NCBI RefSeq assembly: GCF_002387895.1
Contig: NZ_DGLI01000023.1
Location: forward strand, 1 to 64,000
Direction: 5' to 3'
Length of the DNA: 64,000 nt
Source of the DNA: Clostridium sp. UBA4548
Lineage (GTDB): Bacteria > Bacillota > Clostridia > Clostridiales > Clostridiaceae
Position numbers and translations under genes: made by a program. Each line of letters opens with the position of its first letter. Position 1 is the stretch's first letter. Shown piece by piece: positions 16,205-25,535 of this stretch. Below the pieces are notes generated by a model. The model was not told the DNA's origin and did no database searches. It saw only the letters and a list, made by a program, of their open reading frames with translations.

Positions 16205-17230
16205 ATGGAACTTATAAAGGTAGAGGAAGCTGTTGGCATGGTTATTGGACATGATTTGACAAAAATAGTTCCTGGAGAATTCAAGGGAGTAGCATTTAAA
16301 AAAGGGCATATCATTACTGATAGTGATATTGAGGAGTTGAAAAATATAGGAAAAAATCATATTTATGTAATTAACTTATCTAAGGGACTATTACATGAAG
16401 ATGAGTGTGCTTTAAAAATTGGACAAGCTGTAATCAATGGTAGTTCAGGGGTCTATTTTGATGAGCCTAGTGAAGGAAAGGTAAATATAAGAGCAGAAAA
16501 GAAAGGAGTACTTAAAATAAATTTGCAGGCACTAGAAGAAATCAATGATATAGATAATATAATATTAAGTACTCTTCATAATAATACTCAAGTAGAAAAA
16601 GGGGATATTGTAGCAGGAACTAAAATAATCCCTCTGGCTATTGAAGAGAAATATATAAAGATTATAGAAGATATATGTGCTAGTACAGAAAATGTTATTA
16701 GTGTAAAAAGTTTTAAAAATTTAACCGTTGGTATAATAATTACTGGTACAGAAGTTTATGAAGGAAGAATTAAAGATAAGTTTGAATCTGTAATTAAGAA
16801 TAAGTTAAATAAGTTTCCTTGCCACATTCTAGAGACTGTTTTTGTCCCTGATGATATGAATAAAATAACAGAAGCTATTAATAGTTTTATTACGAAGGGT
16901 ACAGATGTTATAATTACCTCTGGAGGTATGTCTGTAGACCCGGATGATGTTACTCCTACAGCAATAAAATATTGTAGTACGGAGGTTATTTCCTATGGTT
17001 CTCCAGTGCTTCCAGGAGCAATGTTTATGTTAGCATACTGGAATAATACTGCTATCATGGGATTACCTGCTTGCGGCATGTTTAATAAAACCACAGTATT
17101 TGATTTAATACTACCAAGGGTTATGGCAAGAGATAAGATAAGTAGAAGAGAAATTAATAAACTTGCACATGGAGGTTTATGCTTAAAGTGTGATCAGTGC
17201 AAATATCCAATATGTCCATTTGGTAAATAA
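16205..17230 (+). CDS. MoeA/MoaB-like molybdopterin-binding protein
   Basis: 341 aa; ATG at 16205 follows AGGGGGA. The N-terminal part (residues ~1-160) resembles the MoeA N-terminal region. The C-terminal MoCF-biosynthesis domain (~175-320) has IIITGTEV, DVIITSGGMSVDPDD (the GGxS/D motif) and LPGAMFML. The tail ends in a Cys cluster, CLKCDQCKYPICPFGK, unlike housekeeping MoeA. This short MoeA-like type accompanies molybdenum-hydroxylase systems in clostridia. It may load or mature Moco for the hydroxylases 40 kb downstream (inference). Monocistronic. Confidence 0.8.
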   Translation: MELIKVEEAVGMVIGHDLTKIVPGEFKGVAFKKGHIITDSDIEELKNIGKNHIYVINLSKGLLHEDECALKIGQAVINGSSGVYFDEPSEGKVNIRAEKKGVLKINLQALEEINDIDNIILSTLHNNTQVEKGDIVAGTKIIPLAIEEKYIKIIEDICASTENVISVKSFKNLTVGIIITGTEVYEGRIKDKFESVIKNKLNKFPCHILETVFVPDDMNKITEAINSFITKGTDVIITSGGMSVDPDDVTPTAIKYCSTEVISYGSPVLPGAMFMLAYWNNTAIMGLPACGMFNKTTVFDLILPRVMARDKISRREINKLAHGGLCLKCDQCKYPICPFGK

Positions 17231-17532
17231 CGAAATTAACAACTTTGGCAAATTTAAAACCTGAAGGTTCTTGTTCACAACCTCATTAATTAATTCAAAG
17301 GAGAAGCACGAATATAGTATTCTAATGCTCTCCTTTGAAATAATAAACAATTTATTCTACAATAATTGATTCCATATAGTGGTAGTGATATAATATCTTC
17401 AGGTGATATAGATTAGACTAAATAAAAGTTCTATGTAAATATTGCATTAAGCATTAAGCATTACTACTTTAATATATCTTTAGTATTAAAATTGCAATTC
17501 AATTTACTAAGGGGTTAAATGGAGGTATATTA
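17231..17532. other. Intergenic region with one hairpin
   Basis: About 300 bp. CAAAGGAGA/TCTCCTTTG arms at about 17297-17338 form a hairpin without a T-tract and may terminate the MoeA-like gene weakly. The rest is AT-rich and has no ORF. The GT4 RBS GGAGG is at the right end. Confidence 0.4.
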
Positions 17533-18699
17533 ATGAAAATTCTAATAACTAGTGACACATATTCGCCAATGGTTAATGGCGTAGTAACTTCTACGATGAA
17601 CTTATATAATGAATTAAGGAAACAAGGGCATGATGTAAGAATTCTGACACTTTCAAGTAATGGGAAGTCTTATGTTAATGATAATGTATATTTTCTAAAA
17701 TCCATTGCTATAAAAGTTTATCCAGGAGCCCGAATTGGTGCCACTATTAAAGATTCGTTAATAAAAGATATAATACAATGGAAGCCTGATATAGTACATT
17801 CACAAACTGAATTTACTACTTTGATATATGCAAGATATATTGTTAAAAAGCTTTCAATTCCACATGTTCATACTTATCACACGATGTATGAGGATTACTT
17901 AAAATATTTATTTAAAGGAAAATTGATTACTAAGGAAAATTTAAGAAAAATAGTGAAGCGAATCTTAAATAAGGTTGATTTAGTTATTACTCCAACTATT
18001 AAAGTTAAAGAAACACTTATAAGTTATGGAGTATATACACACATTTCAGTAGTTCCTACTGGTATAGATTTATCAAGATTTATGGTAGATTTACTAGATG
18101 CTGAAAAAGAAAAATTAAAGGAAAAACTTCATATACATAAGGAAGATAAAGTTATCGTATATGTAGGTAGGATTGGAGAAGAAAAAAATATTGAAGAAGT
18201 AATTAATAACTTTGCTGAACTTGTTAAAGTAGATCAAAAGGTAAAACTCGTAATTGTAGGAGGGGGACCTTATTTAGAAGTATTAAGAAAAGTAGCTTTA
18301 GAAAATAAGGTGGATGACAAAATCATTTTTACTGGCATGATAGGTCCAACTGAGATTTATAAATATTATAAAGTGGGAGATGTATTTGTAACTGCATCAA
18401 CTAGTGAAACTCAAGGGTTAACCTATATAGAAGCATTAAGTTGTGGTGTACCAGTACTATGTAAATATGATCAATGTATTGATAATGTGATAATTAATGA
18501 TCATAATGGATTTGCCTATAATACAAAGGATGAGTTTGTTGAAGAAGCCTTAAAGATACTAAACGATGTAGCATATAGAAATGAATTAAGTCAAAATGCA
18601 ATAAGCAAGGCAAAAGAGTATTCTAAAGAGGTATTTGGGAATAAAATTTGCAAACAATATGAAATGGTCCAAGTATTAAAGGCTCCATTAACAAAATAA
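17533..18699 (+). CDS. Glycosyltransferase family 4 (diglucosyldiacylglycerol synthase-like)
   Basis: 388 aa, ATG after GGAGG. GT-B fold. The N-terminal acceptor domain starts MKILITSDTYSPMVNGVVTS, with the conserved N-G-V near residue 16 and HTYHTMYEDYLKYL (~115-128). The C-terminal donor domain has VYVGRIGEEKNI, VGGGP, the ASTSETQGL motif and E-A-L-S-C-G-V-P-V. This pattern matches processive 1,2-diacylglycerol glucosyltransferases that make membrane glycolipids and lipoteichoic-acid anchors. The rarA gene follows after 15 nt, probably co-transcribed. Confidence 0.85.
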   Translation: MKILITSDTYSPMVNGVVTSTMNLYNELRKQGHDVRILTLSSNGKSYVNDNVYFLKSIAIKVYPGARIGATIKDSLIKDIIQWKPDIVHSQTEFTTLIYARYIVKKLSIPHVHTYHTMYEDYLKYLFKGKLITKENLRKIVKRILNKVDLVITPTIKVKETLISYGVYTHISVVPTGIDLSRFMVDLLDAEKEKLKEKLHIHKEDKVIVYVGRIGEEKNIEEVINNFAELVKVDQKVKLVIVGGGPYLEVLRKVALENKVDDKIIFTGMIGPTEIYKYYKVGDVFVTASTSETQGLTYIEALSCGVPVLCKYDQCIDNVIINDHNGFAYNTKDEFVEEALKILNDVAYRNELSQNAISKAKEYSKEVFGNKICKQYEMVQVLKAPLTK

Positions 18700-18714
18700 T
18701 TTTAAGGTGAAATT

Positions 18715-20085
18715 ATGAATAGTAAGTTTGAAAACATTTCGATATTTCAACTAGACAACCATAATGAAAAAAATGAAAATGATAATAATGGAGCGAATTT
18801 GTTAAATGTTCCATTAGCACAAAGGTTAAAGCCTAGTTCTTTACAAGATTATGTTGGTCAAGAACATATACTATCAGAAGAAAAACTACTTTATAGAGCA
18901 ATAAAAAGTGACAGGTTAACTTCTATAATTCTATATGGACCACCAGGAACAGGTAAAACCAGTTTAGCTCAAGTTATTGCTAATACTACCAAATCTAATT
19001 TTATAGAACTAAATGCAGTAACAAGTGGATTGAAGGACTTAAGAGAAGTAATTGATGTTGCTTCAACCAATTTAATAATGAAGGCAGAAAAAACTATTGT
19101 GTTTATAGATGAAATCCATAGATTTAATAAAAGTCAACAGGATGCCCTTTTACCTCATGTGGAAAAAGGAACTATAATTTTAATAGGTGCTACTACGGAA
19201 AATCCTTTTTTTGAAGTTAATAAGGCACTCTTATCAAGATCAATGATGTTTAAACTAGAGCCTCTAAGTGAGAATAATATTAAGAAAATAATTTACATTG
19301 CATTAAATGACAAAAAGCTCGGATATGGTAACATAAAGATAAACCTATCAGAGGAGGCGTTGAGTTTTATTTGTGAAAACTCTAATGGAGATGCAAGACG
19401 GGCTTTGAATGCCTTGGAATTAGGAGTTTTAACTACTGCAAAGAATAATGAAGGTATAATAAACATAGATTTGAAAATTATTGAAGAATGTATGCAAAAG
19501 AAGTACATAACCTATGATAAAAATGGGGATTCACACTATGATGTAATCTCTGCCTTTATAAAAAGTATGAGAGGAAGCGATGCTGATGCGGCAATTCATT
19601 ACTTAGCTCGAATGCTCTATGCGGGAGAAGATCCAGAATTTATTGCCAGAAGGGTGCTTATAGCTGCTTCAGAAGATGTAGGTAACGCAGATCCGTATGC
19701 GCTTTTAATAGCAAATGCAGCTTTAAATGCAGTGAAAACTCTTGGTATGCCTGAGGCTAGGATAACTTTAGCTCAAGCTGTAACTTATATAAGCACTGCT
19801 CCAAAAAGTAATGCTTCGTATGTAGCAATTAATAAAGCACTAGAGGATGTTGAAAAGAAAAGAATAGCACAAGTACCAATTCATTTAAGAGATAAGAGTT
19901 ACAATGGCTCTAGTAGTCTTGGTAATGGAGTTGATTATAAATACCCACATAGTTTTCAGGAACATTATGTGAAACAGCAGTATATGCCTGAAGAATTAAT
20001 TGATACTGTATACTATAACCCGACAGGGTTAGGTTATGAAAAGAGAATAAAAGAAAGAATAATTAATTTAAATAAAGTTAAATAA
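18715..20085 (+). CDS. rarA: Replication-associated recombination protein A (RarA/MgsA AAA+ ATPase)
   Basis: 456 aa, RBS AAGGTGA. AAA+ core with Walker A GPPGTGKT (residues ~80-87) and Walker B VFIDEIHRF (~132-140). The sensor stretch is GATTENPFFEVN and the arginine-finger segment LLSRSMMF. The C-terminal MgsA tetramerisation region has the diagnostic EDVGNADPYAL and P..IRDKSYNG-type segments. Family members act at stalled replication forks together with SSB and gap-repair proteins. It has an N-terminal extension of ~25 Asn-rich residues before PLAQRLKPSSLQDYVGQEH. Confidence 0.93.
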   Translation: MNSKFENISIFQLDNHNEKNENDNNGANLLNVPLAQRLKPSSLQDYVGQEHILSEEKLLYRAIKSDRLTSIILYGPPGTGKTSLAQVIANTTKSNFIELNAVTSGLKDLREVIDVASTNLIMKAEKTIVFIDEIHRFNKSQQDALLPHVEKGTIILIGATTENPFFEVNKALLSRSMMFKLEPLSENNIKKIIYIALNDKKLGYGNIKINLSEEALSFICENSNGDARRALNALELGVLTTAKNNEGIINIDLKIIEECMQKKYITYDKNGDSHYDVISAFIKSMRGSDADAAIHYLARMLYAGEDPEFIARRVLIAASEDVGNADPYALLIANAALNAVKTLGMPEARITLAQAVTYISTAPKSNASYVAINKALEDVEKKRIAQVPIHLRDKSYNGSSSLGNGVDYKYPHSFQEHYVKQQYMPEELIDTVYYNPTGLGYEKRIKERIINLNKVK

Positions 20086-20088
20086 GCA

Positions 20089-20121
20089 AAAAATGACTGA
20101 CTTTTTCTGTTAGTCATTTTT
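20089..20121 (+). terminator. Rho-independent terminator of rarA
   Basis: AAAATGACT (20090-20098) pairs with AGTCATTTT (20112-20120), followed by more T. The A-tract upstream makes it partly bidirectional. Confidence 0.85.
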
Positions 20122-20180
20122 ACTTATATATATTAAGAAGTTGTTTTATAACATAAATAGCATAATTGTAGGAGGATATC

Positions 20181-21353
20181 ATGACAATTAAACTTTATTA
20201 TAATAATCCATACATAACTGAATTTACAAGTGAAATTATTGAAAGTAAAAAACACCAAAATAAATATCATATTGTTTTAAAAGAAACTGCATTTTACCCT
20301 GAAGGTGGAGGACAGCCCTGTGATTTAGGAGAAATTAATGGAAGTAAGGTAGAGTATGTTTATGAAGAAAATAACACTATTTATCATGTATTGGACGAAA
20401 ATGTAGATAGGACCATTGTGTCATGTAAGGTTAATTTTCAAAGAAGATTTGATCATATGCAGCAACATAGTGGTGAACATTTATTATCTGCTGCCTTCTT
20501 TAAGCTATATGGTGGTAAAAATATAGGTTTTCATTTAGGTGAAGATTACGTCACTATTGATATTTCCTTACCTAGCATAACAAAAGAAATGATTAAAGAA
20601 GTAGAAAATTTCTGCAGCGAGGCAATATTAAAGGATATGCCAGTAAAATGTTCCGTAGTAAATAAAGAGCAATTAAATTTAATTCCTATTAGGAAAGAAA
20701 CTACAGTTACAGAGGATATACGAATTGTTGAGATAGAAAGTACTGATTATAGTGCATGTTGTGGTACTCATGTAAATACTACGGCAGAAATAGGAATGTT
20801 GAAAATTATAAAAGTAGAAAAATATAAAGGAAATTCAAGGATATACTTCAAGTGCGGAAGGCGTGCTTTAAATGATTATGCAAAAAAACATGAAATTATT
20901 TCAGAATTGGTTAAACTATTGTCCTCCGATGAGGATAACATAATATCACAAGTTGATTCAATGATAAAAACTGGTAAAGAAAAGAGTAAAACTATAAGCG
21001 ATTTAAAATCAAAATTTTGTGAACTACACGTTCAGGATATATTATTAAATTTTTCAGGTAATGTTTACTCAAAGGTATATGAAGAGAAATTCTTTGAAGA
21101 AGTTAGTGAAATAGGAAAATTATTAGGAGAAAACAATGTAGATGCACTCATAGCTACAACTGTGGACAATACTATTCTTTTATTGGTAAATCATGATAAT
21201 TCCATAGATTGTGGAAAAGTTTTTAAAGAGCATATAAAAACCTTCAATGGAAAGGGTGGCGGCAGTAAAAACCGTGCTCAAGGGAGTTTCAGTAATTCAG
21301 GGGATCTTTTAAGTTTTTATAATTTTATAAGTAAAGAAATCAATAATATTTAG
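20181..21353 (+). CDS. alaX: Alanyl-tRNA editing protein AlaX (long form with DHHA1 domain)
   Basis: 390 aa, RBS AGGAGG. It is homologous to the editing and C-terminal parts of AlaRS but lacks the catalytic synthetase domain. The entry motif is TAFYPEGGGQPCD (~35-47). Zinc ligands are in QQHSGEH (HxxxH) and CCGTHV (CxxxH). The C-terminal DHHA1 region carries the GKGGGSKNRAQG motif. It hydrolyses mischarged Ser-tRNA(Ala) and Gly-tRNA(Ala) in trans. Coiled-coil residues ~230-275 link the two parts. A DUF1292 gene follows. Confidence 0.92.
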   Translation: MTIKLYYNNPYITEFTSEIIESKKHQNKYHIVLKETAFYPEGGGQPCDLGEINGSKVEYVYEENNTIYHVLDENVDRTIVSCKVNFQRRFDHMQQHSGEHLLSAAFFKLYGGKNIGFHLGEDYVTIDISLPSITKEMIKEVENFCSEAILKDMPVKCSVVNKEQLNLIPIRKETTVTEDIRIVEIESTDYSACCGTHVNTTAEIGMLKIIKVEKYKGNSRIYFKCGRRALNDYAKKHEIISELVKLLSSDEDNIISQVDSMIKTGKEKSKTISDLKSKFCELHVQDILLNFSGNVYSKVYEEKFFEEVSEIGKLLGENNVDALIATTVDNTILLLVNHDNSIDCGKVFKEHIKTFNGKGGGSKNRAQGSFSNSGDLLSFYNFISKEINNI

Positions 21354-21420
21354 AAACTATAAATATTATTAGTGAAATATGCACATCTTATAACTGTATA
21401 AATACTATAGGAGGGATAAC

Positions 21421-21660
21421 ATGAACCATAGTGAATTTATAACAGTTTATAATGATGCAGGTAAAAGGATAGAATTAGAACTTATTGATGTGGTAAAATT
21501 AGGTTCCAATGAATATGTAATAGCTGGTCCAAAGGATTCCAATGAAGCTTATGCTTATAAGGCTGTAAAAAGAAGTGCTACAGAAGTAGAGTATATGTCA
21601 ATTGGTGCTGGTGCGGAATTTAACAGAGTTTTAGAAAAATTCAATTCTCAAGGAGACTAG
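21421..21660 (+). CDS. DUF1292 family protein (first of two)
   Basis: 79 aa, RBS AGGAGGG. Acidic beta-rich small protein with the DUF1292 (YrzB-like) layout: an N-terminal TVYNDAGKRIELELID strand pair, a central EYVIAGP, and a C-terminal EFNRVLEKF. A second member is at 24165. In Bacillus the family member is encoded with yrrK and alanyl-tRNA synthetase; here it follows an AlaRS-related editing gene, an echo of that neighbourhood. Function unknown. Confidence 0.85.
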   Translation: MNHSEFITVYNDAGKRIELELIDVVKLGSNEYVIAGPKDSNEAYAYKAVKRSATEVEYMSIGAGAEFNRVLEKFNSQGD

Positions 21661-21689
21661 TTCTTACAATATGAAAGGGAGGTAATTTT

Positions 21690-21854
21690 ATGGCAACTAG
21701 AGAAGAAGCTAAAGCAGCAAACAATAAGGATTTCTTAAAAAAAGGTATGAAAAGTGAAGGACAAGTAAGTAAAAACCAATTTGTTTCTACAATTGAAGAA
21801 CCTGAGCTCAACAAATCAGTAGAATATACTCGTAGAGATGGTTATAAAGTTTAA
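21690..21854 (+). CDS. Small hydrophilic protein
   Basis: 54 aa, ATG after AAAGGGAGG. It has charged, disordered-type composition starting MATREEAKAANNKDF and ending YTRRDGYKV, with no Cys and no hydrophobic segment. It starts 30 nt after the DUF1292 stop and is closed by a perfect terminator, so it is probably co-transcribed. I do not recognise the family; it resembles other small clostridial hydrophilic (possibly spore) proteins such as those at 12072 and 12257. Confidence 0.7.
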   Translation: MATREEAKAANNKDFLKKGMKSEGQVSKNQFVSTIEEPELNKSVEYTRRDGYKV

Positions 21855-21855
21855 A

Positions 21856-21890
21856 AAATAGGGTTTGCTAATTTTAGCAAACCCTATTTT
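21856..21890 (+). terminator. Rho-independent terminator
   Basis: Perfect 16-bp stem (21856-21871 with 21874-21889) ending in TTTT. It begins right after the 54-aa gene. Confidence 0.9.
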
Positions 21891-22118
21891 ACATTTTTCA
21901 TAGATTTTCCTTGAAAAATTTTAAGCATCTTCTTATACTAATATATACATAGATTATTTAAATGTTATAGAATAATATATGGGTTAAAATTTCTAGCTTT
22001 AGTACTAGCAATTTAAATTTACAATTTTACTAATTTTATCTTATATATGAGGAGTTAAACTACCATGGAGTTTTATAAAAGCTGCTTAAAGAAAATTGGA
22101 CAAGGAGGATATTGGGAT

Positions 22119-22742
22119 ATGATAGTTATTGATGGAGTTGTTGGAGTAGGAAAAAGCACTCTTATGAATATTTTAGAAGAAGAGGGCTATGTTCCTTTTG
22201 AAGAACCAGTAGTTGATAATCCTATATTAGAGAAGTTTTATTATGACAGAGAAAGGTATAGTTTTCCACTACAAATATTCTTCTTGAACAAACGATTTAA
22301 AAATATTAAAGATGCTTCGAAAATAAAAAATGCTGTTATGGATAGGAGCATTTATGGAGATATTATATTTGCAAAGATGTTAAAAGATGCAGGGGAGATG
22401 TCAAATGAAGAATTTGATTTATATATGGAACTTTTTGAAAATATGATAGAACATTGTAAGGCTCCTAAGCTTTTAGTTTATCTAGAAATAGGTGTAGACG
22501 AGGCTATGAAAAGAATAAATAAAAGAGGACGAGAATACGAGAAAATAGTTGAACGAGAATACTGGGAAAAGCTTAATGATAATTATAAAGATTACTTTGA
22601 ACAGTATAATATTTCCCCAATACTAAAGATTAATGTTGATAATATGGATTTCGAAAATAATCTAGTACATAGGAAAGAGTTATTAAATTCGATACATAAA
22701 AAAATTCAGGAAATTAACATATTAGGAGAAATAACTGCTTAA
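22119..22742 (+). CDS. Deoxynucleoside kinase (dGK/dAK family)
   Basis: 207 aa from the ATG at 22119, preceded by AAGGAGG; an alternative ATG at 22065 also has an RBS (GAGGAG) and would add 18 residues. P-loop IDGVVGVGKST at the N-terminus, the FEEP motif (~23-26), the DRS motif in VMDRSIYGD and the LID Arg stretch RINKRGREYE identify the dNK/TK2-like fold. It phosphorylates deoxyribonucleosides for dNTP salvage. The next gene (CCA-adding enzyme) starts about 15 nt after its stop, so the two likely form an operon. Confidence 0.88.
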   Translation: MIVIDGVVGVGKSTLMNILEEEGYVPFEEPVVDNPILEKFYYDRERYSFPLQIFFLNKRFKNIKDASKIKNAVMDRSIYGDIIFAKMLKDAGEMSNEEFDLYMELFENMIEHCKAPKLLVYLEIGVDEAMKRINKRGREYEKIVEREYWEKLNDNYKDYFEQYNISPILKINVDNMDFENNLVHRKELLNSIHKKIQEINILGEITA

Positions 22743-22756
22743 AAGGACTGATTTAT

Positions 22757-24118
22757 ACGGAAAATATTAAGAAGATAATTGCATTACCGAAGGATGTAAG
22801 ATTAATTATAAATGCCTTACAGTTTAAAGGATTTGAAGCATTTGCTGTAGGTGGATGTATTAGAGATAGTCTTATAGGTAATACCCCTAGTGATTGGGAT
22901 ATTACAACAAGTGCAAAACCACAACAGGTAAGGAACTTATTTATAGACTTAGGCTACAAAGTAGTTGATACCGGTATTAAACATGGAACAGTAACGATCT
23001 TAATACAAGAAAATAGTTATGAGGTTACAACTTATAGAATCGAAGGAGAATATTTAGATAGTAGGCGTCCAAGTGAAGTATTTTTTACAAGTAAGCTGAA
23101 AGACGATTTAGGAAGAAGAGACTTTACAATAAATGCTATGGCTTATAATGATGAACAAGGTTTAAAGGATTATTTTAATGGTTTGAAGGATATAGAACAA
23201 AAAAGTATAAAAACTGTAGGATATGCAGAACATAGGTTTAAGGAAGATGCCTTAAGAATACTAAGAGCTGTAAGATTCTCAACAACACTTGATTATTCTA
23301 TAGATAAACTAGTTGAGGAGGCAATAATTAATTCTTGTAGTGCCCTAAATAATATTAGCATGGAAAGAGTAAGGGAAGAGTTTGTAAAAATTATATTATC
23401 AAATAGGCCATCTTATGGAATGAAGAAATTGTTCGATTTAAAACTTATAGGATTCATTATTCCTGAAATAGATGAAATAATAAAAGTAAAGAAAAACAAA
23501 AAAAATTATAGTAGTATATTTAAACATGGTTTTCTCATACTAGATTCATTAGAAAGTAGTTTACCTTTGAGACTTAGTGCAATAATTTATACCATCATCT
23601 ATGTTAATTATAACTACCTGAATAAAGATATCAGACATGATACCACAACTGTTGAGACAATTGCTAGGACAATTCTTAAGGGACTAAAATTTGATAATCT
23701 AACTATAAACAATACTTGTATACTATTAAAATATTGCAATATTAATTTTGAAGTTCACTCAGAAGAGGCTATAAAAAAATTTATCGCCCAAGTTGGAGAA
23801 AAAAACTTGAATGAGTTATTTTCTTTAATCTTTGCAAATATAAAGTTTGGTTTATCAAATAACATCTCCTATAATAATGTAGTAATTTTAAAAAGTAAAT
23901 GTGAAGAAATTCTAAAAAAAGGTGAGCCATTGTACATTAAAGATTTAGCCATAGACGGTAATGATTTAATAACTATTGGACTTACGAAAGGAAAATTTTT
24001 AGGAGAAGTTTTAAATTACTTATTAAGTTGTGTGCTTAGAGATAAAGAAAATAATAAGAGGGAATTATTAATAGAACTTGCAAAGAAATATTGTAATTTG
24101 GCAGGCTATCAACTATAA
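22757..24118 (+). CDS. cca: CCA-adding tRNA nucleotidyltransferase, probable ACG start
   Basis: 453 aa if started at the ACG at 22757. Class II nucleotidyltransferase: FAVGGCIRD, SDWDITT (catalytic DxD), EVTTYRIEGEY, then RRDFTINAM and a basic RNA-binding C-terminal half; HDTTT is a degenerate HD remnant. Length is typical. From the upstream in-frame stop (22715) to the catalytic motifs there is no ATG, GTG or TTG in frame. The ACG lies 9 nt after AAAAGGA and reads (M)ENIKKIIALPKDVR, just where an ATG is expected. A standard call would begin at 23138 and lose the active site. Confidence 0.85.
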   Translation, partial: TENIKKIIALPKDVRLIINALQFKGFEAFAVGGCIRDSLIGNTPSDWDITTSAKPQQVRNLFIDLGYKVVDTGIKHGTVTILIQENSYEVTTYRIEGEYLDSRRPSEVFFTSKLKDDLGRRDFTINAMAYNDEQGLKDYFNGLKDIEQKSIKTVGYAEHRFKEDALRILRAVRFSTTLDYSIDKLVEEAIINSCSALNNISMERVREEFVKIILSNRPSYGMKKLFDLKLIGFIIPEIDEIIKVKKNKKNYSSIFKHGFLILDSLESSLPLRLSAIIYTIIYVNYNYLNKDIRHDTTTVETIARTILKGLKFDNLTINNTCILLKYCNINFEVHSEEAIKKFIAQVGEKNLNELFSLIFANIKFGLSNNISYNNVVILKSKCEEILKKGEPLYIKDLAIDGNDLITIGLTKGKFLGEVLNYLLSCVLRDKENNKRELLIELAKKYCNLAGYQL

Positions 24119-24164
24119 TTAATATAGTTTTTAATTTAAGCAAATAATGGAAGGAGAGATTGGC

Positions 24165-24422
24165 ATGGATGATAGACATATTATTACATTAACAGATCCT
24201 GATACTAATGAAAAGGTTGAGCTTGAAATTGTGGAGGAACTTGTTGTTAATGGCGAAAATTATGCTCTTTTAGCACCATTAGATAATGATGATGAAGCTT
24301 TTGTTTACAAAATTTCTGGTGAAGGAACAGATGCATCTTACGAAATGGTTGAAGATGAGGATGAATTTAACATGGTAGTTGAAGAGTACGACAGACTATT
24401 TGACGAGGAAATGGATAATTAA
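24165..24422 (+). CDS. DUF1292 family protein (second)
   Basis: 85 aa; the ATG at 24165 follows AAGGAGA, and the ATG at 24147 lies upstream of that RBS. Very acidic, with the DUF1292 pattern ITLTDPDTNEKVELEIVEEL, ENYALLAP and EFNMVVEEY. It is paralogous to the protein at 21421. It is closed by the terminator at 24476. Function unknown. Confidence 0.85.
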   Translation: MDDRHIITLTDPDTNEKVELEIVEELVVNGENYALLAPLDNDDEAFVYKISGEGTDASYEMVEDEDEFNMVVEEYDRLFDEEMDN

Positions 24423-24475
24423 ATTTCCAGATAAAAATTTAAAGATAAAATCAAAATAAGTATAAACTTTAATAA

Positions 24476-24510
24476 TTAAGCTAGTAAGAAGTTATTTCTT
24501 ACTAGCTTAA
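24476..24510 (+). terminator. Rho-independent terminator
   Basis: Perfect 15-bp stem (24476-24490 with 24496-24510), then TTAATTTG. Confidence 0.82.
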
Positions 24511-24601
24511 TTAATTTGTGTGAGTATCTTTCTACATAAATGTTTAAATTTTATAAATTTACCTATACTATCTATGAATGGATTGTAAAGGAGAGAGAGA
24601 G

Positions 24602-25483
24602 ATGGGACCAAAAAAACTTAATCCAATGGATTTTCCTAAGGCAATGCCACCACAGCATCAAAATAAGCAACCAGGTATTGAAGCAGAAATGAATCCAAGA
24701 CCAATTTTTGAAGATACAAACTGTGTAGGTTCAAGTAAACTAGTTGATAAGGTTGCAGTAATTACAGGGGGCGATAGTGGTATAGGTAGAGCTGTAGCTG
24801 TAGCTTATGCTAAAGAAGGTGCTAACATAGTAATAATGTATCTTGATGAACATGAGGATGCTAATGAAACCAAAACTATTGTTGAAAATTATGGTGGAAA
24901 ATGCATGTTGATTTCAGGAGATATTGGTGATGAGAAGTTTTGTAACGAAGCTATAGAGAAAGTAATGAGTGAGTTTAAAGATATTCATATTCTTGTTAAT
25001 AATGCAGCTGAGCAACACCCACAGGATTCACTTGTGGAAATATCCAGCGAACAATTAATTAGAACCTTCAAGACAAATATTTTTGGAACCTTTTATATGA
25101 CAAAAGCAGCTTTAAAATATATGAAAAGTGGTAGCTGTATAATAAACACCACTTCTGTTACTGCTTATGAAGGGCATAAAACCTTAATAGACTATTCATG
25201 TACAAAGGGAGCCTTAGTTACCTTTACTAGATCACTTCATTTGAATTTGGTGGATAAGAACATAAGAGTAAATGCTGTAGCTCCTGGGCCAATTTGGACT
25301 CCGTTGATTCCTGCAAGCTTTTCAGCTAAGGAAGTGGGGCAATTTGGAAGTACAGCACCAATGAAAAGACCAGGCCAGCCAGTAGAATTAGCAGGTGCTT
25401 ATGTATTCTTAGCTAGTGAAGATTCTTCATATATTTCAGGGCAAGTTATTCATATAAATGGAGGAATAATGGTCAGCAGTTAA
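24602..25483 (+). CDS. Short-chain dehydrogenase/reductase (YhdF/glucose dehydrogenase-like)
   Basis: 293 aa; ATG at 24602 directly follows the AAGGAGAGAGAG stretch. A ~45-residue Pro-rich N-terminal extension (NPMDFPKAMPPQHQNKQPG) is typical of the GsiB/YhdF-type stress and spore SDRs. The Rossmann motif is TGGDSGIG, the structural motif NNAA, and the catalytic set Ser (TTSVT), Tyr-xxx-Lys (DYSCTKG). The C-terminus ends SGQVIHINGG. It is an NAD(P)-dependent oxidoreductase; substrate unknown, possibly sugars or polyols. Monocistronic with a downstream terminator. Confidence 0.85.
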   Translation: MGPKKLNPMDFPKAMPPQHQNKQPGIEAEMNPRPIFEDTNCVGSSKLVDKVAVITGGDSGIGRAVAVAYAKEGANIVIMYLDEHEDANETKTIVENYGGKCMLISGDIGDEKFCNEAIEKVMSEFKDIHILVNNAAEQHPQDSLVEISSEQLIRTFKTNIFGTFYMTKAALKYMKSGSCIINTTSVTAYEGHKTLIDYSCTKGALVTFTRSLHLNLVDKNIRVNAVAPGPIWTPLIPASFSAKEVGQFGSTAPMKRPGQPVELAGAYVFLASEDSSYISGQVIHINGGIMVSS

Positions 25484-25535
25484 TTGCTTTAAACTAAATT
25501 TATTGAGGCGCAAAAATAATAGTATTAATACTACA

